Below are positions 57,084 through 64,000 of a stretch of DNA of 64,000 nucleotides, one piece after another. The stretch is from Croceibacterium xixiisoli. Lineage in GTDB: Bacteria > Pseudomonadota > Alphaproteobacteria > Sphingomonadales > Sphingomonadaceae. Position numbers and translations under genes: made by a program. How positions within the stretch are numbered: the stretch's first letter is position 1; every line of letters starts with the position of its first letter. The stretch is from the NCBI RefSeq assembly GCF_009827305.1, contig NZ_WTYJ01000001.1, positions 1,178,001-1,242,000 on the forward strand, written 5' to 3'. Below the pieces are notes generated by a model. That model ran no database searches. It had not been told where the DNA came from and saw nothing but the letters and a program-made list of their open reading frames with translations.

Positions 57084-57983
57084 TCAGGCCAGACCGGGAA
57101 TGCGCCGCGCCAGGCGCCAGCCCAGCGCTTTGGCTTGATTGCGGGCGGGCCAGCGCCGGGGCGGCTGGGGGTTGAGGCCGATCCGGCGCAGCAGCTTGTT
57201 GAAGGCGCGCGCGTCCGCCTCTGCAAAGCTCCATTCGGATCGCCAGGTGATCGAGAGCGAGATGGCCCGCGCGGGCCCGTTGCGGACATAGTGCGGCGCC
57301 ATCACCGGCACATAGATCGCCTGCCCGGGCGAGAGATCGAACGGGGTGCCGCCGGCATCCAGATCATCCTGCCAGGTCAATTCGCGCCCGCCGCCGGTGT
57401 GATAGGCCTCATGCACGGCATCGGGCGCGAAGCGGGGGTTGCCGGCGGGGAAGACGGTCATCCGCTTTCTGCCGACCAGTTGCAGCAGGATGTTGTGTTC
57501 CGGATCGAAATGATAGGGGGTGACGGCATTGGGGCTGGAAATGAAGATGAAGGACTGGGTCTTCATCATGGCGCCGGTCTTGCCGGTGATTTCGCGTTCC
57601 AGTTCCGCCAGCAATTCGGCCAGCAGCGCGGCATAGGCCGGTTCCTGCTCGATATTCTTGAGCACGGCCCAGCTGTTGCTGGTATCGATATTGCGGATGG
57701 TTTCGCCGATGGAAAGGCCATTGCTGCCCGGCTTGCCATCCACGCCGATGGGCAGATTGCCACGGTTGTATTCGACCGACCGCGCGGGCAGCGCTTCCCC
57801 CAGGCTGGCCAGCGCATCGAGCTCGAGCAGCGGGTGGCCGCGCAGCTGATGGTGCAGCAGATGCGGCTGTTCGGGATAGGAGGCGGCGAAGATATCGCGC
57901 GCGTCGGGCGGGAAGATCGGCTGGCCCGCAGGCGCGGTGTCGCCGGGTGTGGCGGCGTTGAACTGGTTGTCGTGCAGGCTCAT
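57084..57983 (-). CDS. Cupin/JmjC-like 2-oxoglutarate oxygenase-type protein
   Basis: From the ATG at 57981-57983 the protein has 299 residues. The double-stranded beta-helix is visible with a metal motif HFDPEHNILLQLVGRKRMTV (HxD) and a later distal His in VPVMAPHYVRNG, the pattern of cupin-like JmjC hydroxylases. The C-terminal ~60 residues are basic. It overlaps the upstream CelD-like gene by 4 bases. The substrate is not known. Confidence 0.77.
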   Translation of the reverse strand: MSLHDNQFNAATPGDTAPAGQPIFPPDARDIFAASYPEQPHLLHHQLRGHPLLELDALASLGEALPARSVEYNRGNLPIGVDGKPGSNGLSIGETIRNIDTSNSWAVLKNIEQEPAYAALLAELLAELEREITGKTGAMMKTQSFIFISSPNAVTPYHFDPEHNILLQLVGRKRMTVFPAGNPRFAPDAVHEAYHTGGGRELTWQDDLDAGGTPFDLSPGQAIYVPVMAPHYVRNGPARAISLSITWRSEWSFAEADARAFNKLLRRIGLNPQPPRRWPARNQAKALGWRLARRIPGLA

Positions 57984-59161
57984 GACAATCCCCTTGCCGG
58001 TGCCCCGGTCTCCCTTGCGGCGAGCATGGCGAACAGGCGGCGGCGAAATGCCCCGCCGATGCCGATATTGTGCCGCGCCATGCTGCGCCTTTCGCGCCAG
58101 AAATGATCGATCATCGGATGATCGGCCGCCGCGCAGCTGTCGCAATAGGCGATGTCGTCACGGGTCAGCAGTTCCAGATTTTCCCGCTGCAGCAGCACGC
58201 CGGGGGAAAAGCGGGCGTAATCTTCGTCAAAGGCGGTCTTGAAGGAAAAGGCCGCCGGGGGGGTGATGAAGCTGGCGAGCATGGCCAGCGGCCGGCCATC
58301 CAGCCGGATCGCCAGCCGGTCCAGCCGGCCATGGGCGGCCGCACCGAGCAGGGCGGCGCGGAAGATATCGGCCGTGCGCGGATCGCTGGCGAGGGCGGAA
58401 CCGGCCTGCCCCTTCCACCCCCGCTGTTCCAGATCGAGGAATTCGTCGATCCAGGCCGCGACGCTGGCCGGATCATTTGCAGCATTGTCGGCGCGTTCGA
58501 CGCTCAGCACGCCCTCTTCGCCCAGGCGGCGGTGCTGGCGGCGCAGTTCCTTGCGTTTCTTGCCGGTCAGCGATTGTTCGAGATAATCGTCGGGTGAGAG
58601 GGTGGAGGCGAGCACGGCGCGTTCTTCGCGCATGACGGTGGCGGCCGGGCGGCGCGTGCCGGCCAGCGCCTGCACCAGCGCATCATGCAAGGGGCCGTCT
58701 GCCGGCATGTGCGAGAGGTGAAGAAACAGCGCGGTGCCGGCATGGCCATCGCACCAGGCCAGCAGAGCCTGCCAGAATGCGGTTTCCATGCCGCGCGCGA
58801 CCAGCGGGGTGCCGAGGAAGCAATTGGCATGCACCCAATTGTGCAGATGGGGCAGCGGATGGCCGTAATAGCGCGCCGCCCGCGTGACCGGCAGCAGGGC
58901 AAGCAATTCGCCGCCCGCTTCCATGCACAGCAATTGCACCTTGCCCGCCGGATCGAAGGCGCGGAGGGAGGGGAGGAGAAACCAGCTTTCGAAAAAGGGG
59001 TTGGGTTCCAGCGCCTTGCCCGCCAGCGCATCCCATTGCGCGCAGTGATCCGGATCGGCGAAATGGGCGGTGCCGAGCAGGCGAATCTGCGGCGCAACGA
59101 CCCCATCGCCCGGCACGGGGGCCGATGCATCGGAACGGGGCAAAGCGGCGCTGGCGGCCAA
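57980..59161 (-). CDS. CelD/BioF2-like GNAT family acyltransferase
   Basis: A 393-residue protein of the Acetyltransf_6 (CelD-like) group: FFESWFLLPSLRAFDPAGKV, GGELLALLPVTRAARYYGHP, SLTGKKRKELRRQHRRLGEE and the C-terminal GNAT repeat RLAIRLDGRPLAMLASFIT, AFSFKTAFDEDYARFSPGVL. Members are linked to cellulose or other exopolysaccharide modification. No polysaccharide genes are beside it; the neighbour is the cupin-like gene it overlaps. Confidence 0.83.
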   Translation of the reverse strand: MAASAALPRSDASAPVPGDGVVAPQIRLLGTAHFADPDHCAQWDALAGKALEPNPFFESWFLLPSLRAFDPAGKVQLLCMEAGGELLALLPVTRAARYYGHPLPHLHNWVHANCFLGTPLVARGMETAFWQALLAWCDGHAGTALFLHLSHMPADGPLHDALVQALAGTRRPAATVMREERAVLASTLSPDDYLEQSLTGKKRKELRRQHRRLGEEGVLSVERADNAANDPASVAAWIDEFLDLEQRGWKGQAGSALASDPRTADIFRAALLGAAAHGRLDRLAIRLDGRPLAMLASFITPPAAFSFKTAFDEDYARFSPGVLLQRENLELLTRDDIAYCDSCAAADHPMIDHFWRERRSMARHNIGIGGAFRRRLFAMLAARETGAPARGLS

Positions 59162-59305
59162 GCGGCGTTAACCTTTGAAGCTGCGGGCAGATGCGCCCAT
59201 GGCGGCGGCCTTAGCCCATCCGAGCGAAAGAAGGCTTAATTGGTGTGGTAAGCAAATTCCTATCGCGAGGGTGGGTGAGCCCGGGCGCGGGTGTTGGCGC
59301 GTGGC

Positions 59306-59444
59306 CTTCGACGGGCTCAGGCTGAGCGGGGGTGGGTGGGGGTTGCGGGGTTTTTTGGGCCAATGTGCTCGCGTTATGTGCTCCCTCGAGTTCCCGCCGT
59401 TTTCCAGTCCATCACCACATCCGCTCATGCTGAGCTCGTCGAAG
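59306..59444. repeat. Pair of inverted REP-like elements (REPIN-type)
   Basis: The 402-base gap 59162-59563 before hppA contains two near-identical 24-mers in opposite orientation: 59306-59329 (CTTCGACGGGCTCAGGCTGA plus GCGG) and 59421-59444, whose reverse complement starts CTTCGACGAGCTCAGCATGA. Three mismatches separate them. GCGCGTGGCC flanks both. CTTCGAC-A/G-AGCTCAG-type repeats are common in sphingomonad intergenic DNA. I see no gene in this gap. Confidence 0.75.
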
Positions 59445-59563
59445 CAGAGGCACAGCAGCTGACCCGGGCGCGTGGCCTATTTCCAACAGCGAACGGCCCG
59501 GGGTGAGCCGGACCGTTCGTGATATACTCCGCAGCCAGCCGAGGCGAAAAGGAAGCCCGCAGA

Positions 59564-61681
59564 TTACCCGCCGGCGAGCGCCGCCAGCATCAGCAGGGCG
59601 ACGATGTTGGTGATCTTGATCATCGGATTGACCGCCGGGCCGGCGGTATCCTTGTAGGGGTCGCCCACCGTGTCGCCGGTCACGGCGGCCTTGTGGGCGT
59701 CGCTCCCCTTGCCGCCGTGGTTGCCGTCTTCGATGTATTTCTTGGCATTGTCCCACGCGCCGCCGCCGCTGGTCATCGACAGGGCGACGAACAGCCCGCC
59801 CACGATCACGCCCAGCAGCAGAGCACCCAGCGCGGCAAAGCCATTGGCCTGCCCCGCCACCAGGGTGATCACGAAATAGACCGCGACCGGGGCCAGCACG
59901 GGCAGCAGGCTGGGCAGGATCATTTCCTTGATCGCCGCCCGCGTGACCAGATCGACGGTGCGGGCGTAATCGGGGCGCGATGTGCCGGCCATGATGCCGG
60001 GGTTGCCGGCAAACTGATCGCGCACATCCTTCACCACATCGCCCGCCGCGCGGCCCACGGCGGTCATGCCCATCGCCCCGAACAGATAGGGCAGCAGCGC
60101 GCCGAGCAGCAGCCCGACGATGACATAGGGATTTTCGAGCGAGAAATTGACGCCCAGCCCGGGGAAGAAATGCTTGAGATCGGTGGTGTAGGCGGCGAAC
60201 AGCACCAGCGCGGCGAGGCCGGCCGAACCGATGGCATAACCCTTCGTCACGGCCTTGGTGGTGTTGCCCACGGCATCGAGCGCGTCGGTCTTTTCCCGCA
60301 CACTGTCATCCAGCCCCGCCATTTCGGCGATGCCGCCGGCATTGTCCGTCACCGGGCCATAGGCATCGAGTGCGACGACCATGCCCGCCAGCGCCAGCAT
60401 GGCCGTGGCGGCATAGGCGATGCCGATCAGCCCGGCGAGCTGATAGGCGATGATGATGCCGGCCACGATCACCACGGTGGGCAGGGCGGTCGCCTCCAGA
60501 CTGATGGCCAGCCCCTGGATCACATTGGTGCCGTGACCGGTTTCGGAGGATTTGGCGATGGATCGCACCGGGCGGTAATTGGTGCCGGTGTAATATTCGG
60601 TGATCCAGATGATCAGGCCGGTGATGACCAGCCCCAGCATGGCGCACCAGAACAGATCCTGCCCGGTGAAGCCGACTGCGCCGGCTGCACCATTGGTTGC
60701 GTCGCCTCCCAGCACCACCGTCATATCGCCCAGCGCCAGCTGCATCACGAACCAGATCAGCGGCACGGACAGGACGGCGGTGACAAGGAAACCCTTGTAC
60801 ATCGCGCCCATGATGTTGGTGCCGCCGCCCAGCCGGACGAAATAGGTGCCGATGATCGAGGTGACGATGCAGGCCCCGCCGATCAGCAGCGGCAGGGACA
60901 TCATCGGCATCAGCAGCGTGCCCAGATTGCCCAGCAGCAGCGCCGTCAGCACCATGGTGGCGCCGACGGTGACCACATATGTTTCGAACAGATCGGCGGC
61001 CATGCCGGCGCAATCGCCGACATTGTCCCCCACATTGTCTGCAATCACGGCCGGGTTGCGCGGGTCATCTTCGGGAATGCCCGCCTCCACCTTGCCCACC
61101 AGATCGGCGCCGACATCGGCCGCCTTGGTGAAGATGCCGCCACCCAGCCGGGCGAAGATGGAAATCAGCGAGGCGCCGAAGGCCAGGGCCACCAGCCCAT
61201 CCACCACGGTGCGGCTGTTGGGCGCAAATGCCATCACGCCGACCAGCACATAGAAGAACACCGCAATCGCCAGCAGCGCCAGCCCGGCCACCAGCATGCC
61301 GGTGATCGCCCCGGCGCGGAAGGCCAGGGTCAGCCCCTGCTGCAGCCCGCGCTGCGCCGCCGATGCGGTGCGGACGTTGGAACGGACGGAGATGTTCATG
61401 CCGATGAAGCCGGCCACCCCCGACAGGATCGCGCCGATGACGAAGCCGACGCCCGAGATCGGGCCGAGAAACACGGTGACGAGCACCGCCACGACCAGCC
61501 CGACGAAGGCGATGGTGGTGTATTGCCGGCGCAGATAGGCCTGCGCCCCTTCCTGAATGGCGCCGGCGATTTCCTGCATGCGGGTATTGCCCGGATCAGC
61601 GCTGAGCACCTGCTTGCTGGTGACGAAACCGTACACGATCGCCAGCAGCCCCAAACCAATGGAAATAATAACGAGGTCCAT
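59564..61681 (-). CDS. hppA: Membrane-bound H+-translocating pyrophosphatase
   Basis: From the ATG at 61679-61681, with a GGAGG site nine bases upstream, the protein has 705 residues and about 16 helices. Pyrophosphate-binding motifs are complete: [40 protein letters not shown] and, near the C-terminus, [32 protein letters not shown] has Lys after GNTT, the marker of the K+-independent class. It pumps protons using pyrophosphate. The start excludes 70 further in-frame residues upstream that are not family-like. Confidence 0.95.
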   Translation of the reverse strand: MDLVIISIGLGLLAIVYGFVTSKQVLSADPGNTRMQEIAGAIQEGAQAYLRRQYTTIAFVGLVVAVLVTVFLGPISGVGFVIGAILSGVAGFIGMNISVRSNVRTASAAQRGLQQGLTLAFRAGAITGMLVAGLALLAIAVFFYVLVGVMAFAPNSRTVVDGLVALAFGASLISIFARLGGGIFTKAADVGADLVGKVEAGIPEDDPRNPAVIADNVGDNVGDCAGMAADLFETYVVTVGATMVLTALLLGNLGTLLMPMMSLPLLIGGACIVTSIIGTYFVRLGGGTNIMGAMYKGFLVTAVLSVPLIWFVMQLALGDMTVVLGGDATNGAAGAVGFTGQDLFWCAMLGLVITGLIIWITEYYTGTNYRPVRSIAKSSETGHGTNVIQGLAISLEATALPTVVIVAGIIIAYQLAGLIGIAYAATAMLALAGMVVALDAYGPVTDNAGGIAEMAGLDDSVREKTDALDAVGNTTKAVTKGYAIGSAGLAALVLFAAYTTDLKHFFPGLGVNFSLENPYVIVGLLLGALLPYLFGAMGMTAVGRAAGDVVKDVRDQFAGNPGIMAGTSRPDYARTVDLVTRAAIKEMILPSLLPVLAPVAVYFVITLVAGQANGFAALGALLLGVIVGGLFVALSMTSGGGAWDNAKKYIEDGNHGGKGSDAHKAAVTGDTVGDPYKDTAGPAVNPMIKITNIVALLMLAALAGG

Positions 61682-61972
61682 GACGCAAAGCCTCCCCCCA
61701 TCCTCCTGGGCGGAGCCGATCTTCGCGCCGGTTCCGCGCAATGGAGCAGGGCTAAGTACAGATGCCCGCCCATGCAAGCGGAAACCGTTTGCTAGTGAAC
61801 GAATGTGGCGCGTGCGGAGGTGCCTGGGGCGCTTTGCTGCGGCCATGTTCCGGTTTGATACTGGTCCCTTTTGTTGCTGGGACGGCCGCAATATTGCCGT
61901 AGAACATGGTTTATGAGATTTTAACCATAACCGGCGGGATGGTCCGCCGCAGCAAACAGGGTCGCAACGGGC

Positions 61973-63052
61973 ATGGACAATCCGGGCAGAGGCAACGGAT
62001 CGATCTTCGCATCGCGGTCAGACGCCGAAGAGGCGGACCGCCAGGATATTGATGTCACGGCACTTCCTGCCGATCCGCAGGATGCGCTGATCCTTGATCC
62101 TGCGCAGCAGGATGCGGCCAGCGATGTGCTGGCGCGCGGCCCGGCCGATTCGCCAGCCATCGGGCTGGCGGCGCCGGATGAGCTGGATCGGTATGTCCGG
62201 CGCGATCTGCGCAAGGAAGAAATGGCCATCGCGCGCCAGTATCAGGGCGGGCGGATGTGGCCCTATGTGGTGATTGCCTGGGGCGGGTTTGCGCTGTGGC
62301 TCAGCCTGTTTCCGCTGACGATGATGGGCATCATGCCGCTGTGGATCGCGTTCGTGATTTCCTGCGTGCTGGCGACGGGCGGCTATGTCACCAGCCATGA
62401 GGCGATGCATTCCAATATCGCCCGGCCGGGCACGCGCCATCGCTGGGTGAACGAATGGGTGGGCAAGGTTTCGACCATTCCGATCGTGTTCCCCTTTTCC
62501 ATGGCGCGGCTGATGCATCTTGAGCATCACTATCATTGCAACCATCCGGAAAAGGACCCGGATTACACCGATGAGGCGCCCAACAGCCTGATGGCGTGGT
62601 ACAAGACCTGGTACAACCGCCAGCCGGGCGTGGATGGATCGATCCATCATTACAAGCGAATCCTGGCCGAAATGGGCACGCCCGAGGCGGCCAAGGCGCT
62701 GAAGGACACGCTGAAGCTGCAGCTGCTGTTCATGGCGGTGCTCTTCACCATGGCGTGGAACGGCTATGCGATCGAGGCGGCGCTGGTGTGGTGGCTGCCG
62801 CGCCATATTGGCCTCAGCTACATTCGTTTCTATCTCAGCTGGGCGCCGCACCACCCGCGCGAAGGCAACACCGGCCGTTACGAGCAGGCGGTGATTTTCA
62901 AGAGCCGGCTGGGCCATGTGATGTCCATGGGCATGGAAACCCATTTGATCCATCACCTCTATCCCAACATCCCCAACCACCGCACCCGCGCCGCATACTT
63001 CGCGCTCAAGCCGATCCTTGAGCAGCGCGGGGTCGATATCAGCAAGATGTGA
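61973..63052 (+). CDS. Fatty-acid desaturase-type membrane di-iron enzyme (carotenoid hydroxylase-like)
   Basis: A 359-residue protein. After an acidic N-terminus come about four helices and the three histidine boxes of membrane desaturases/hydroxylases: [29 protein letters not shown] and [15 protein letters not shown]. Such proteins in sphingomonads are often annotated beta-carotene hydroxylase; a fatty-acid desaturase is an equally good reading. No crt genes are nearby. The 291-base gap before it (61682-61972) has no gene. Confidence 0.8.
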   Translation: MDNPGRGNGSIFASRSDAEEADRQDIDVTALPADPQDALILDPAQQDAASDVLARGPADSPAIGLAAPDELDRYVRRDLRKEEMAIARQYQGGRMWPYVVIAWGGFALWLSLFPLTMMGIMPLWIAFVISCVLATGGYVTSHEAMHSNIARPGTRHRWVNEWVGKVSTIPIVFPFSMARLMHLEHHYHCNHPEKDPDYTDEAPNSLMAWYKTWYNRQPGVDGSIHHYKRILAEMGTPEAAKALKDTLKLQLLFMAVLFTMAWNGYAIEAALVWWLPRHIGLSYIRFYLSWAPHHPREGNTGRYEQAVIFKSRLGHVMSMGMETHLIHHLYPNIPNHRTRAAYFALKPILEQRGVDISKM

Positions 63053-63059
63053 AGCCAAA

Positions 63060-63104
63060 GCATCGTGCAGAAAAGTGGGCACCGGTTTTCTGCGACAACG
63101 ATGC
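63060..63104. repeat. Palindromic intergenic repeat element
   Basis: A 45-base palindrome: GCATCGT (63060-63066) pairs with ACGATGC (63098-63104) and GCAGAAAA (63067-63074) with TTTTCTGC (63086-63093), with a GTGGGCACCGG core. The AAAGTGGGCACCGGTTTTC core is a familiar alphaproteobacterial palindromic repeat. It lies 8 bases after the desaturase stop and may act as its terminator. Confidence 0.72.
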
Positions 63105-63127
63105 GATGACAAGAGGCGAGCGTGACG

Positions 63128-63322
63128 ATGGAAGTGGCGGTCAAGAAACTGTTTTACTGGATGCCGTTCCTGTTCGGCATCGGCTTCATCGCGCCGCTGA
63201 TCGCGCAGAGCATGGCCTATTGGGACATCGCCGCGCCGCTCGGCATGAGCCGGATCGTGTTCGGGCTGCTCATCGGCGCGCCGTGGGGGCTGGTGACGGT
63301 GATCAGGGGGCGCTGGGTTTAG
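63128..63322 (+). CDS. Small two-helix membrane protein
   Basis: A 64-residue protein (ATG at 63128; an in-frame GTG at 63122 adds two) with two predicted helices, KKLFYWMPFLFGIGFIAPL and IVFGLLIGAPWGLVTVIRGR. It could be a carotenoid-pathway companion or unrelated; I do not recognise the family. GGCGAGCGTGACG precedes the start. Base composition matches the chromosome. Confidence 0.6.
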   Translation: MEVAVKKLFYWMPFLFGIGFIAPLIAQSMAYWDIAAPLGMSRIVFGLLIGAPWGLVTVIRGRWV

Positions 63323-63581
63323 GTTTGGGTGGAAGTAGAAACATGCGGTGGAAACGCCCTCAGCTGACTTGACCTCCCGACACCTATGTTGCTAGTCTGT
63401 TCTTGTTGGCTCTAGTGGGTTTCGCGGCAGGCGGTCATACCGTCGGGACCGAGGGACGCATCTACGGCGAGGCGGAGGCGAAAGTCGAAACCTCGATTGC
63501 GCGGCAAGGACCGAAAGGCTCCGTCGCGGAGTTCAGCACTCCCGTCGGGCGGGTTGGGCGCACTGACAGAACGCCAAAGAC
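63323..63581 (+). promoter_or_regulatory. Leader region upstream of the reverse transcriptase
   Basis: This 259-base stretch joins chromosomal DNA to the low-GC reverse transcriptase gene. TTGACC (63369-63374) with TAGTCT 18 bases on is a weak promoter candidate. A frame starting at TTG 63403 runs 60 codons to a TGA at 63583-63585 that overlaps the GTG of the next gene, so it could be a leader peptide or a coupled small gene; its translation shows no recognised domain. Part of it can form hairpins such as CGGT-CAT-ACCG, which would fit a retro-element RNA. Confidence 0.35.
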
Positions 63582-64000
63582 GTGAAGCAAAGCTTGTTAC
63601 AGAAGGTGCGAACGGCGAAAAACTTGGAGAGTGCTTGGCGCACAATCCAAGAAAATAGACGATCCTCCAAATCAGAAGATGTACGTTCAGATATTTCGAA
63701 GTATCAGGAAGATGCAGCGGGGAATCTTCGATCACTTCAATCACGTCTATGTTGCAGAAAATTTAAGTTTCCGCCTGCAAAGGGTGTTCCGATACCCAAG
63801 CTCGATATGAAAGGCCGGAAAACAGGGAGAATACGGCCTATCGTTCTTGCCTCCGTCGAAAGCCGGATCGTTCAGCGAGCCGTCTTGAATGTTCTTGTGG
63901 AGCTTCCGTCACTTAAGCCATTCGTGAAAACTGCATACAGCTTTGGCGGTATTCGGTCAGAAAAGTCCAAGACGACCCAGACAGGCGACAAAATTCCTCG
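63582..64000 (+). CDS. Reverse transcriptase N-terminus (gene cut by window end)
   Basis: An open frame of 139 codons from GTG 63582 to the window end. It begins MKQSLLQKVRTAKNLESAWR and carries the RT domain entry: AKGVPIPKLDMKGRKTG, then GRIRPIVLASVESRIVQRA and LNVLVELPSLKPFVKTAYS, FGGIR. These correspond to RT blocks 1 and 2; the YxDD catalytic box is beyond base 64000. G+C is 50 of 120 bases at 63661-63780, and AGA, ATA, TTA codons are frequent, unlike the neighbours, so it was probably acquired. It resembles stand-alone bacterial RTs (defence-type) more than group II intron RTs; this is tentative. Confidence 0.78.
   Translation, partial: MKQSLLQKVRTAKNLESAWRTIQENRRSSKSEDVRSDISKYQEDAAGNLRSLQSRLCCRKFKFPPAKGVPIPKLDMKGRKTGRIRPIVLASVESRIVQRAVLNVLVELPSLKPFVKTAYSFGGIRSEKSKTTQTGDKIP

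Noticed and set aside
59519-61795. A 758-codon rightward frame opposite hppA
   Set aside because: Very His/Asp/Gln-rich, no domain; hppA on the other strand has all catalytic motifs.

Overview
The window is GC-rich chromosomal DNA of an alphaproteobacterium, most likely a sphingomonad (Sphingomonadaceae/Erythrobacteraceae). This is inferred from four large TonB-dependent receptors, the purC–M16 peptidase–purS–purQ block, sphingomonad-type REP repeats, a K+-independent H+-pyrophosphatase, a carotenoid/fatty-acid desaturase-like protein and sigma-54-controlled flagellar genes. No rRNA, 16S marker or plasmid/phage backbone is present, so the genus cannot be fixed.

Layout. (1) 1-16.3 kb: a flagellar cluster. 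A leftward operon flgBCDEFGHIJKL (flgL cut by the window start) diverges from motA, a MotB-like gene without an OmpA domain, flgA, flgM and flgN, followed by a sigma-54-led lytic transglycosylase–flhA–fliA operon and a GGDEF/EAL membrane protein. Exact sigma-54 -24/-12 boxes lie upstream of flgB and of the transglycosylase gene. (2) 16.4-22.7 kb: purine genes purQ, purS and purC around an M16 peptidase, with a structured RNA candidate upstream of purS and a terminator-like hairpin in the purC leader; then SnoaL-like and GNAT genes. (3) 22.8-36.3 kb: three outer-membrane uptake loci: a receptor with a BtuFCD-type ABC transporter; an Rrf2 regulator, a tiny YezD-family protein, a receptor and a TauE/SafE permease (probable sulfur acquisition); and a receptor co-oriented with a regulatory-domain methyltransferase. 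(4) 36.8-43.5 kb: a ModE-like regulator, a small protein and a YdeP-type molybdenum oxidoreductase, with CATATG-core motifs in both intergenic regions, then a two-component system and a CPBP protease.

(5) 43.6-59.2 kb: housekeeping and accessory genes: BA14K-like and EF-hand secreted proteins, tRNA-Phe, yacG, an RNase E/G-like protein, maf, infA, a receptor-like protein with a large Gly/Pro-rich insert, a HI0933-type flavoprotein, uvrC, a GH3 glycosidase, tesB, a cupin-like protein and a CelD-type acyltransferase. (6) 59.3-63.3 kb: a REP pair, hppA, a desaturase, a palindromic repeat and a small membrane protein.

(7) 63.4-64 kb: composition falls sharply (50 G+C in 120 bases at 63661-63780, versus 38 of 60 at 62221-62280) and an open frame running off the window encodes the N-terminus of a reverse transcriptase. 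It is preceded by a short frame overlapping its GTG start by four bases. This is the best candidate for an acquired, possibly defence-related system, but its catalytic domain and partners lie outside the window.
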